Of a stretch of 64,000 nucleotides of DNA, positions 11,700-22,603 are shown one piece after another. The notes under the pieces were generated by a model. That model saw nothing but the letters and a program-made list of their open reading frames with translations. It was not told the origin of the DNA and did not search any database. This stretch comes from Tetrapyrgos nigripes (taxonomy: Eukaryota; Basidiomycota; Agaricomycetes; Agaricales; Campanellaceae). The stretch's first letter is position 1. The number at the start of each line of letters is the position of its first letter. The translations under genes and the position numbers were made by a program. Location: the NCBI GenBank assembly GCA_013368315.1, contig JAACJM010000100.1:124001-188000 (forward strand). The letters are read 5' to 3'.

Positions 11700-14060
11700 C
11701 CAAAATCCCGGTTAACCGTGAAAGTCTTAACGAGCTCTAGCTGAAGTACTTACTCCTCTCTCCTTCGTTTGACCTTGTATAGAAGTGCATGCGCCAGCTG
11801 CTGGATGGGTACATCTCGCAAGGACATTTTGATGGTGGTAGTTGAAAGTCAAGAGTAGATTGTGGCGTTTGGTAACCACTGTTCCGGCCCGCTTTATTAT
11901 TCAGTATTTGTCCTACTGGCCAGGAATTTCCGAGCTGCCGAAGTATGGTGAAATCGAGTTGAAGCCGAACTTCGAGATGACCTTCACTACAAGCTTTGGC
12001 TACTTTCAGGCCCAATACTGATCACCATTGCAGCGAAACCTGCTCTGGCACTGGCAGGCCTGGGAACAAAAAACCTACAGCCGGCAAGTCTTGATCATGA
12101 ACGGAATGTTGCAACGTATTAGACTCGTTCCCAGTCGGTTGGGAATAACACGTGGCCGGCAGACTTTGAATGGGGCCTTCGGCCCTTCGACTACCCGGAG
12201 TTTGAAAAGAACGGCTGGAACCGAGCAACGTATTTAGACCAGAACCACCACCACGTTGTCGAAGGTGCTCTGTTTGCCTTCCACTCTTTCCTCGTGTCGT
12301 TCCATGCCAGGATGATATTTCGCAGGGTCAACTTGAATTAGAGGAGTATCCGGAGAAATGTCGCTCGCTCATTGCACCTATACATTCTCTTTCTCAGGAC
12401 GTTTTATAGAGAGTATATTCCTCCTTTGCTGTCCAGAGTATGCCTTTGGTCGAGTTGGGCGACAATTCCCTGCGTTCTCTCTCAGTGCCGTTTACTATAG
12501 CTGGAGAATCATGCCATTATCAGCTCCACGCGTATGGAAGTGATCACCATTCACGACGTCCATTACCCTTACCCTTCCTTCCCTCGCCCCACCCCGCTTT
12601 CGAGCTGTGCTTGGAGAGGCCGAAAATGGTTCTTTTGGATCTCAGACTTCAGCTTTGTAACCGGTATCGGAACACGATGTTTTTGAATTCCCACTCCCAT
12701 CAATGATATACCTAACGTTACAGATTGAAGTTTCCTTCATGCTCGAAGATTTCGCATTTATAGGAGACACAGCTGTATTCTTCACTTTTACGGACGGTTT
12801 GAGGAACACACCATGGTTGTGTAGTGTTCAACCCTGGTGCCTGGATGGAAACAACTCGCGTGGAGTTTGGGGACAAATTATTGGCCAACTGTGGGCCTAA
12901 ACTCACTTGTCGGGTCCGAATCGTCATTTGAAGGAATCATTGACACAGGATCAAAATTCCATCTCAGCGACATTGCATTGCCAGTCGCCTTCTTGCTTTT
13001 TAGAAGCTGTCCCAACGTCGTTAGTAAGCTATCACTAGCTCAACTGGACTCGATACAATATCCTTTTCCGGAATGGACCTCTGACAGTCCCCCCTTGCGA
13101 CACTCAGGCTCTTGCCTAACTGGACCACTGGCTACTTCTTCCAAGACTCCAGGTCTTGGAGATACGATGCCGGAATCAGACTTTTACTCCCGAAACACCA
13201 ACAAATCGGATAGTGAAGAGGTGTATAAACGTATCTTGGGTTTTGAGAGTAATGGTTTGGTGGTGATTGAAAGTATTAGACCGTACAAGCTACTCGAGAC
13301 TCCTTGAGATCTAAGTAGGAGTATGTAATTATGGCCAAACGTATATACTTAGTTGTAGAGATATATGCGTGCAGTACTGCTGTACTAATCCTTTGCTCGT
13401 CGCAATAAGTACTGGTCTATAAACTGCAGCTGCTTAACAGCAGCATGAGAAATCTCTCATTAACCATGAATTGTTGAAGGCAGTTCTCCCCCACGTGCGT
13501 TACTCATTTTCGGGATGGCTTAAGACGTCCTATTATTCGACTGATGCTGCGCTCGAACTTCGAAGCTCTTAGCTGCTGCGTACTACGGTGATGAATGCCA
13601 GATAGACGTTTCTCGTAAAAGCCTCAAGCAAGAGCCGGTCAGATGGTCTCAGACGAGATAAATACACACAAGTGGCCCACTCAGGACCCGGCGTGGCGTC
13701 GCGTAGTCAATGTCAAGATATGGTGTTACGAGGGCAAGACAGACCAGAGTAACTTGAAAGATTTGTGACGTGTCACTCACTCATATTTGTACCACAATGA
13801 CCAAACGACGACCTCGACAAAACTGGCTACGTCCAAGCAAGACGTCTTTGAGATTAGGGAGGAGCAGCTGATACTCAGGAATAGGTGCGTTGATGCCTAT
13901 CATTGTCTTCATCAATGAGGCTGTTCCATTGACAGCCGGCGTCGACGATCCCAACCGCAGTCTTCCGGCGGGTCCTTTTACATACTTTACCTGACCCAGC
14001 CCATCAGGTACGGATGAGTGATCTTCGCTTCAGCCTTCACGTCTGCCTCTCGACTCCATC
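11700..14060. other. gene-poor region with a decayed ORF relative of the gypsy leader
   Basis: No intact gene is seen. On the + strand, 12390-13310 contains broken frames with peptides such as NTPWLCSVQPWC (near 12810-12845) and EEVYKRILGFE (near 13218-13250). Closely similar peptides, DNPWILCTVQPC and EETYKRILGV, occur in the 5' leader of the gypsy element at 50.6-51.1 kb. This suggests a remnant of the same repeated sequence. The last few hundred bases are the promoter region of the gene at 14061. Confidence 0.35.
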
Positions 14061-16200
14061 ATGATCATCAAAAACGACCGTTTTTCCGTCTCGTCCACCT
14101 CTACTTCGACCTCCAAAGCCCAGGGGGCTGCAGGTGCGGCCTCCTCTAAATCCAAGGATGAAGAGGCACCCCCTCCTGCGTATGAAGCTGTAGCCAACGA
14201 GGATTTCCAATTCGTTCGACCACAACCCCAACCCCAGGCTCGTCCCCCCTTCCTTTCCGCTCATAGCGCCCCGACCCCGAATACGCGTTCCAGGACCATC
14301 AGCTCCACTTCTCAATCAACACAAGTCACCCAAGCCTCCACTCTTTTCGACCAGTTCTCTTCTTCTTCAGCTTCATCCGTTGGCGTCCCCACCGCCACTC
14401 ACGCGACCCAGTCATACCATGACCGGGATCCGTCTCACTTCCTTCAGCCTGCCCTTTCGCCTTTGCGTTCGCCCTCCAGCTCTAACTTCCAGTCCAATGC
14501 GAATTCTCCTCCTCTTCCACCACGGCCATCTCGTACCCGTACTGCAGAGCGTGAGCCTTTGCATCCCTCATCCTCAACCATGGCTCTTTCATCCCTCTCA
14601 CCAACTGGCTCCTACTCTTCTTCTGCTCCATCCACTGCCTCAGCCGAGACCGGTACCCCGTCCCTTTCTACTCAACCTCAACCCGTCTTCACACCCAAAA
14701 AACGTACACTCGGATTCGGCCCTAATATCGAGAAACAAGCGAGGGAATTCATCATTGGACACATCAACGACCTCGTTCGTCAGACGTATCGTTATACTTT
14801 AGATGACTGTAGGAGTGTTTTGAGGGGCTGCGAGGAGGCGTGTAGGACCGTAGGCGAAGTAGGAGGGAAGCAATCACTGTCACTCTCGGATGTACTCCAA
14901 GAAAAACTCGTCGACGACCATACACCGTTCTACTGGTCTATTATCCATCGTCCTTCGCATACACGCACACATGAAAAAGGGGACTTGATCCCAGACCTTT
15001 TATCGGCTCTACTCGAATTCGCTGAACTCGTAGAATCCACACGAGCAGATATCAGGCATGCGTGTTTGATGGTGAATGATCAGGAGTTATTTCAGGACAT
15101 ACGTGTCAGATACGCCTCTACTTCAACGTCGAAGGGATCCGGGCTACCATTGGTAGATCGCGTCGTTGTACAGGAGATTCCAGGGTCCGAACCGGTGTTC
15201 TGTGTGGATTTTGAGATTGAGGGGTTTCTGGAAAGGATGGAGACCGGGGCTAGTAAGGACAAAGGGAAGAAGAAGGATAAGAGCGAAGAGGAGAAAGGTG
15301 TTGAAGTGGAGTTTATTGCTCACCGTGCGTTCATTATTATTCCAAAATCTGTCCTCGTTCTTTGACTAACCTCAAACATGGCGTCTAGGTCGTGCATGGC
15401 TTCTTCATTTCGAACGCTCATCATCTTCATCCTCGAAGAAATCAGCTAGCGTCTCAGATCCATGGGACCTTTCCATAACCCTGCTCGAAAAAAGTGCACC
15501 GACGTATTTGGATTCACAGTTTAGTGTGTTTGAATGTAATTCTGGCTCATTGGCGTTGGAGGTACCGCCGGATTTACTCTTGAAAGATGGATATGGCCCT
15601 GGAAAGAGGCATCTGGTTTCACCCTCCATGCCGAATCTCAGAGCTCAGGCTGCTACTGCGGGGTTAGCTATGGCGACTATGGGTATGGGTGCTGTTTCCG
15701 GTGCTGCTAGTACGTCGACCATAGGTCGAGCCAAGGGCAAAAATCCCTTAGACTTCAACGCCGGCGCGTCTACTCTCCATCTCGCAACATTAACGCAAAA
15801 CGCAAGTCTACCAAATTTAACAACGCGACTTAAATCGTCATCAATGTTGGTTACGGGGAAGAAGGAGATTACGGTTTGTTTGGATGCTGAAGCCAAAGAT
15901 GGTGCAGAGGGAGGAGGAGAGGGAGGAGGGATTGGACATGCGTTGAGGTTGAGGTCAGTGCTTGAATTGAAAAAAAATTCTTACTTTCTTCCGTTTACTC
16001 GCTGTTCTTTCCTCGTCCAATCTTTCTTTCTGTACCTTCTCTTCCTTATTCGCGACTATCAAAGTGGAATATAGGCTGACGAATACCTTCTATTCTACTA
16101 TAGGAACTCACCCTACCTCTCTCCATCCGGGATGTTACGCGCTAAATTGGAGGCAAGGCTGGCTAAGCCTGCGAGTGATAGTAGTTGTGTTATTTGTTAA
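14061..16200 (+). CDS. PPxY-containing protein of unknown function, CaaX-like C-terminus
   Basis: Three phase-consistent exons (14061-15324, 15389-15953, 16104-16200) give 641 aa. Residues 1-210 are disordered and Ser/Pro-rich with a PPPAYEA motif near residue 35, a PPxY site of the kind bound by WW domains of Nedd4/Rsp5 ligases. A structured region follows (about 215-420) with many conserved-looking Trp, Tyr and Asp residues, then a Lys/Glu-rich stretch. The protein ends in SSCVIC; Cys-Val-Ile-Cys fits a CaaX prenylation box. An open exon-like piece with a good acceptor lies downstream at 16522-16670 and could belong to an alternative 3' end. I do not recognise the central domain, and prenylation is an inference from four residues. 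Confidence 0.65.
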
Positions 16201-17884
16201 TTTGTTGAGCTGCTAATGTGGGTAGGTGGGAGGTGGGGGTTTCACCAGGAGGGTACCTTCAATTGACTTTTTGGACAGGTAGAAGTTTGTATCAGGGTCT
16301 ATATGTATCAAAGATGTCTGTATAACTTGACATACGATGATAGCTTGATGTCATCGATCGCCTGAGAATAGTAGTGTAGCTCACCGACTCACCGACTCAC
16401 CGACTCACTGGCTAGTCACTTTTAAGCCTGCATACTTGACACGCGAATAGGGGCTAAAACGCGGTCTCAGAATGACTGAATGACTAACTCATTCATTCCA
16501 CTACTACCACTACTACTACAGATCCATAGATTTCATAAATACCGCAGACAATCCCGATTCCGCTTTATCTGGCGCCCCATCGTCCTACTCCTCCTTCGCA
16601 GTGAAAGCCAAAGCCAAGTCGATGTATTCCATTGATTCTGGGGGGTCGGTAAGATTGAGGTCACGCTGAGGGTCTGCATATGGTTGGTCTGCATCTGGTT
16701 AGGAACGATCTGCTGGGAGGCTACGACAGAGTGGTAAGGGGGTTAGAGCTGGCTTAAATTACGAGTCCGAGCCCTTAAAACGTCGTTTCTGCGTGTGGCT
16801 ATGCTCGTTAGGTTTACATCGCCTTCCGCGGACCCGAACCGGTTGCTCCTGACTGGCTGGCAATTCCCCCCATCACCACTAAATTTGGGCCTCGTTCTTG
16901 TGCCGCACAGCGTTGGCCCATATTTTCCTCGTTACATACACTATTTCTGTAATTGGAATGAACAAATCAGTGCTTCGTATGTGAGTTCGACTGAGTCCCT
17001 GGTAAATTGGTAGTGGCGAATCCTCTTATGATTGATTGGTCAAACCTCAAGGACATTCGATGACATCATAACATTCTGCCCCTGAAGAGTTGTATGCTTT
17101 TAATCACTTTTTCGCAGGAATCGTTGCGGGCTCATGAAAGTGATAGGAGTGGATCAGGAGGATAAAGGATTGCTAACAGAAAACTGAGGGTTCGTGGGGC
17201 AAAGAGGTATCCTTTTATCATACTTGGTGAAAAGGGAGAGCCTGAAACACCCGCCGCAACCGGGGCGCCCTCAGGCACGACGGCTCAGGACCTTGTACCA
17301 TTAAAGATGATCACTATACTCTTTTTCCTCGTTGCTGGCGACAACTTCTTTATACAACTGATTGCAGTCAATGACGGATCCGTACATTTGCTCAAATTCC
17401 TCTTCGTAGTTCAAGGACTGGCATTTCTAGAAGAACAGTATATGTCTATTTTACAATATGTAGTACTATGTACATAGTATATAGTAATTAGTACTTTAGT
17501 GTCTATGCTTGCCGTTAATGAAGGATTCGGCCCTCGCCGCTTGCGGCCATCCCCTGCAGTCATAGCTTCATGCGGGCGCTACGTCCTATAACTACCGGAC
17601 TACATGAAACGGGTACCTGCCAATGAACGCGTGTTGAGATGTGAATGAAAACAGGTCCGCAACTGGACCAGTGCCGCGGTAAGTATCATTATTTTAGCAA
17701 GTCTATGCGTGGCACTTGCCATCCAGTGATGATACATACTGTCAATCCGCTTGCAAACATACCAGCGCTGAGACTATAGATCGTAGACTTCGGATGTTAC
17801 AGGCCTCTGAGCGGGTACTTAAAAGACCGCGCCTCTCTATCATTGATATCCCACCCCACGTTCTTTCACAAGCCTTTAGACGGC
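16201..17884. other. intergenic; possible alternative 3' exon and GMC promoter
   Basis: At 16380-16408 the 8-bp unit TCACCGAC repeats about 3.5 times. At 16522-16670 an acceptor (CTACAG) is followed by an open Ser/Ala-rich stretch ending in TGA that may be an alternative last exon of the upstream gene. The rest shows no coding character and includes the upstream region of the GMC gene. Confidence 0.35.
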
Positions 17885-20478
17885 ATGAAGTCTTTCCCGC
17901 TCCCAATGTTTGGAGCCTGTTTCTTAACCACGATCCTCCTCAGTGGTTTGGCACAGTCGGCGTCGCTTTACACTGATCCAAACGATGTACCGACGAAGGA
18001 ATATGACTTCATCGTGGTTGGAGGTGAGTTTCAAGACAGATATTAGTTCGACTTTAGGCTGACTTGCTTTATCCTTCCAAGCCGGTACTGCAGGAAATGT
18101 CATTGCCACTCGACTCAGCGAAGATCCCACTAAAAGTGTCTTGGTTATTGAAGCTGGTCTTGAGTGAGTATTACATTCATTTCCGTCATTTCCAAGGTCA
18201 TCCGTTCTGATTCTTCTATTTTTTTGATCATAATATTTTCAGCGATACCGGCATCCTCCCCATTCAGGTCCCATTCCTGGCATTCAATAATGATAGAACT
18301 ATCGTTGATTGGAACTACACCACTGTCCCTCAAAAAGGGCTTAACAACCGGACGTTCAACGTCCAAAGGGGATTTGCACTTGGAGGGACCAGTAGCTTCA
18401 GTAAGTCGCATTCTTCTTGGAAAGGGAACGGACGAAATGAATTGGAGTATTCAAAGATTTAATGGTATGGACTCGTGGCTCAAGAGACCTCTGGGATCAT
18501 TACGCCGATGTCACGGGTGACTCGGGCTGGAGCTGGGACGCGCTGGAGAAATACTGGAACAAGGCGAGTACATACCTGGACTCAACAGTAGTACCACCGT
18601 CAATAAATTGTCATTATCTAACTACAGAGTGTTCACAGATTTCTACACTCGTTCCACCCATCTCAAATCCTGCCGTTCCACCACCACCTCCAAACGACCC
18701 CACTTTATCAAACGGAAAGGGTCCTATCCTCGTCACCCGAGCTAATTCCCCAACTGAGCTTGATGCCAAAGTAATCAACACGAGCATGCTTTTGCAACAG
18801 GAGGACTCAAGATTCAAGTATACTGTGGATATGAATACAGGGGATAGTATCGGGTTCGGTGAGTATAAGCAAACTCAGTACCATGACGGTGACCCGTAGC
18901 TAATCCATCAACGCAGGATATGCTCAAGAAACCAATGGTAATGGAGTACGCAGCTCTTCAGCCACTGCGTATCTTCACCCAGCTTTGAACAGCAATCGCA
19001 GTAATCTTGACGTCTTAATTCAGACCAGAGCGATGAGGCTGTTGGAGTCTGATAATACAACGTCGAAATCATATGGTCGTTCGAGTGTTCCTCATTTCAG
19101 TCAGGTGGAGGTCGCTCAGAGCGTTGATGGTAAGTTCTTCATTCATTGCGTTAATATTAGAGCTTGCACTCAATAGTCATTTGCGTCTGCAGGCCCTCGG
19201 TTTAAATTCAGTGCCAGAAACGAAATCATCTTGAGTTCCGGAGCAATAGGTGAGCATTCTCTCTTTCGGTTCACTGCCAACTTAGCGATAAACTTTGACA
19301 AGGAACCCCTCAATTACTCCTCTTGAGCGGAGTGGGGCCCAAGGATGAACTGAAAGAGTTGGGAATTGACGTTATCGCGGAAAGACCCGCCGTAGGTAAG
19401 TACTTATTGCGACCTTCATGGAGAATAATCCTAAATTTTCTCGCTCAGGCAAAAATCTACGCGATCACCCCCTGCTCCTAACGATATACAACGTCAATTC
19501 CAACCAAACTTTCGACGATCTCACGAGGAATCCTGCATTGCAAGCACAAACCTTCGGGCAATGGCAAACTAATAGGACTGGACTGTTTGCCAATTCGCCG
19601 GGCAGTGTTCTAGGTATGTAAGCACTTGCCAATGTCTGGACAAGAGGATTGTAATGTTTTCGTCAGGATTCACGAGATTGCCGGAAGATCAATTGGAAGG
19701 GGTACAGGACTCTGCGTCTGGTCCTCATGCGCCACATCTTGAAATGGTGTTCGTAGTGAGTATACCATTCAAATTGATTGGTGGATGGTGATTGACCTTT
19801 GTCAGGATGGCTTCTTAAATCACTTTGGACCATTACCTGATGAGGGCCATTTCATCTCAGTCCTCAACGTTGTCGTTGCACCACAATCCGGTGAGTACCA
19901 CTGGGATTTGCCAACGAGAATATATTGTTGATGCTCCTTTCCTGTCTTTACCCCTTCGATTATCAGTGGGTTCGTTGACTCTCGCATCCGCTGAAGGAGG
20001 AACGTTCACTCTTCCCCTCATCGATTACAACATATACGGCAATGACTTCGACATCCAAGCAATGCTTCAAGCAGTCAATGACACCGAAACTTTCCTCTCT
20101 ACGGCGCCTTGGACTCAGGATAACTTCATCATCTCAGTCGCTGGACGGAATTCTACCAGTATCGGTGGCACGGAGGAAGAGAAAATAGCGTTCATGAGGG
20201 ACAATACCAACACTATCTTCAATCCTGTTGGGACGGCAAAAATGGGAAGAAAACAGGAGGATGTTACGAATTCGAGGTTACTAGTACGAGGTGTGAAGGG
20301 AGTTCGGGTTGTTGATGCGAGTGTTTTCGTGAGTCCTGTTTTCTCGAGACAAATCTGAAGTAATTCTGATGTACATATCTGTCAGCCTACCATACCGGAA
20401 TGTCACCTTCAAGCAGTGGTGTATACTTTGGCAGAACGAGCGGCGGATATCATTAAAGAGGATCATGGTATGTTGTAA
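17885..20478 (+). CDS. secreted GMC oxidoreductase, aryl-alcohol-oxidase-like
   Basis: Predicted FAD enzyme of the glucose-methanol-choline family, closest in motif layout to fungal aryl-alcohol oxidase, which oxidises alcohols and releases H2O2 outside the cell. Twelve exons, all in phase: 17885-18023, 18082-18163, 18243-18400, 18457-18858, 18917-19129, 19193-19249, 19303-19395, 19449-19613, 19667-19755, 19806-19890, 19967-20328, 20386-20478 (645 aa). The N-terminal 25 residues form a signal peptide. The FAD dinucleotide site reads VVGAGTAGNVIATRLSE across intron 1. Further family stretches are FALGGTSSFNLMVW, NSNQTFDD, NTIFNPVGTAKMG and PTIPECHLQAVVY. In the active site the first catalytic residue, normally His in HPVGTA, is Asn here (AAT at 20221-20223), while the second His (ECH) is kept. 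Activity may therefore be reduced or changed. No gene next to it suggests a substrate. Confidence 0.9.
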
Positions 20479-20718
20479 ATTGACGCCTTTTTCATCACCG
20501 TCGACGCGTCGTGTACGTTCAACTTGGGGAGAAGAGGCCAGGCCTAGCTGGCAAGCCCAATAATTATTATTAAATATTTTAGCAGGTTTCGATACAGTAC
20601 CACATTATTATTTTACATCTACAAAGGAAGATCCATGCTCCTCCCATATTTAGACCTCTTCTTTCTGTGTCACACTGGATGCAAACATTTGTAATTCCTT
20701 GGATATACAGAGGAATTA

Positions 20719-20905
20719 CATAAGACTTACACTGGTACACTCAATATGTAAGTCCACTTGACTTACTGAAGTATTACCAGAGACCAAAAAAAATGAAACA
20801 ATTATATATGACCATTGTAAGGCATGAAGTCTCACAGTGGTCCCTGGTAATACTTCAGTAAGTCAAGTGGACTTACATATTGAATGTACCAGTGTAAGTC
20901 TTATG
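20719..20905. repeat. hairpin MITE with about 67-bp terminal inverted repeats
   Basis: The arm starting CATAAGACTTACACTGGTAC is mirrored by the arm ending GTACCAGTGTAAGTCTTATG, with only a few mismatches over about 67 bp. The two arms flank about 50 bp of AT-rich loop. There is no coding capacity. The element lies 240 bp downstream of the GMC stop codon. Confidence 0.75.
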
Positions 20906-21353
20906 TATGTTGATGTTTTTAGCATGAGGATTTTAGAAGGGAAGGAGAGGACAAGGGAAGGGAAAAAGGAAATGAACACAAAGGGAAAAGAAATATAATT
21001 GACAATAAAACTTTACAAGAGACCCGAATAGAAATAGAAACAGGAATAAATGTATGAGCTTGGGGTCCGTCATCAAACAGTCCAGTCCAACTCCAACCCC
21101 GTCATCAACCCCCAATGCCAATATGAGTCATCAATCCTGATGTCAAGGCACATCAAAGCCCAGCACCCAACAATGACTTGGACCCATAGGTGGTCTCAGT
21201 CTTGGAGGTGCTGGTGGCCTTGGAGGTTTGGGTGGTCATGGAAATGGCTATGGAACGCACTCCAATGAAACTCATGCTGGTGGAAATGCAAATTTGTTTG
21301 GACTCATCCAACCCATCGACAATGGGCCACTGGATTCCTTCAGACTGTCAATC

Positions 21354-21823
21354 TGTCAAGGTCATTGATACACTCAAATAGCCACCCAAGTCACACAGTT
21401 TGAGGACAGATACAAAGCGATTGATTGAGAGATAGAGATAGAGGAAGAGGAACGAGTAAGCTGACTATACTCTACACTGTGTAGTACTAGTACGGAGCAG
21501 AGACAAAGTGAACAAACTAAAGGACTAACTAGAATGTCTAATGGTTTATATAGAAAAGCAATGAATAGGTGATAGGAAAAACATAGGAGAAATAGGAGAA
21601 ACATAGGAGAAAGTGGAGAAACATAGGGGAAAGATAGGATTGACAAAATAGAAGATTGATTGACAGTTATTATAGAGTTTTGACAGGTTCTATAAGGTTC
21701 AAAGTCAGTAATATAAGCTTTAAAAGGTTTATTGAGGAAATGCAATAGACGAATGGTCAGAAAATGGGTTCAATAATGAAGTAGAAGAAGAAGGAGGACA
21801 AAGAACTGTAGCAGTTCGTGACA
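21354..21823 (-). repeat. solo LTR, gypsy-related family
   Basis: This 470-bp unit begins TGTCA and ends TGACA. It is related along its length to the solo LTR at 48851-49285 and, in its last 40 bp, to the LTRs of the gypsy element at 49.7 kb. It is in minus orientation (the TGTCACGAACTGC end is at 21823). The flanks CAATC and TAATC differ by one C/T, which fits an aged 5-bp target duplication. No internal retrotransposon sequence remains beside it. Confidence 0.75.
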
Positions 21824-21964
21824 TAATCAATAGATGAATGGATTACCTGCTCTTTTTCCTGCTGCGTAAGTGTTTCTGTCCAAAGATCTTGGGAATGACC
21901 TACTAAATATGCATTTCTTCGCAGTTTCAGATTCCAAATGATGTACAAATAGAAGTTAAGACCA

Positions 21965-22260
21965 TCAAGGATTAAACAACCTTCCTCCATCCACAGTAAG
22001 CATTACTCCATTAATGAATTCACCAGCAACAGATAAAAAGGCAGCAATCTTTCCAATCTCGAGTTGACTACCATGGGTGACACAGTAGAGCATTTACAGT
22101 GCAACTCACAGTGAAGCTCACTTTCCCAATACATTCCTGCTCTCCACAGTGGTCCAGCGTTACAGAAAAATGTAGACACATACCAGGATAATCCTCTCTG
22201 GGAAAGCCTTTAAACCCTCCAGTAATAATCGAGAAGGATGTAGCTGCTAAGAGAACTGTG
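21965..22260 (-). pseudogene. remnant of a short-chain dehydrogenase/reductase C-terminus
   Basis: On the minus strand, 22066-21965 reads LEIGKIAAFLSVAGEFINGV followed by a threonine, VDGG and a stop. This is the C-terminal signature of SDR enzymes (substrate-binding end and the VDGG turn). A further open piece ending ITGGFKGFPREDYP lies upstream (22260-22180) before a GTATGT donor. No Rossmann N-terminus or YxxxK catalytic pair was found, so this is a fragment. The solo LTR begins 140 bp beyond its stop codon. Confidence 0.5.
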
Positions 22261-22603
22261 TTAGGGTAAGAATACCTGTTAATGAAAAGGTAACATAAGA
22301 AATAAGAAGAAGAGCATAAGAGGAAAACAGGGGAAGAAATCAGTGTTATGTATATGAATATGAATAAGTTTATGCTTAAACTTATTTCTCTGCAATTGGA
22401 ATTAGTCAGTGTCAGATCCTCTTATGCTTCGGTACTAGACCAGTATCACACATAATTATAAAGATTTATAATCACATTTCAAATTTCAGATATAGCTGTG
22501 AGTCAGTGCAGGACTTGAATACAAAACATACAGGGAAATACAGAAAAGCTCAAAATTCTTCACAGGATTACAGACTTTTAACATTGATTGATTCTGCATT
22601 GTT

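Noticed and set aside
14380..14802. 140-codon frame inside the PPxY gene
   Set aside because: It is Pro/His/Leu-rich out-of-frame translation of the Ser/Pro-rich segment of the supported exon.
18590..18632. A 40-nt intron in GMC exon 4 (GTAGTACC...CTACAG)
   Set aside because: Removing it would change the reading frame, while reading through keeps the downstream motif in phase.
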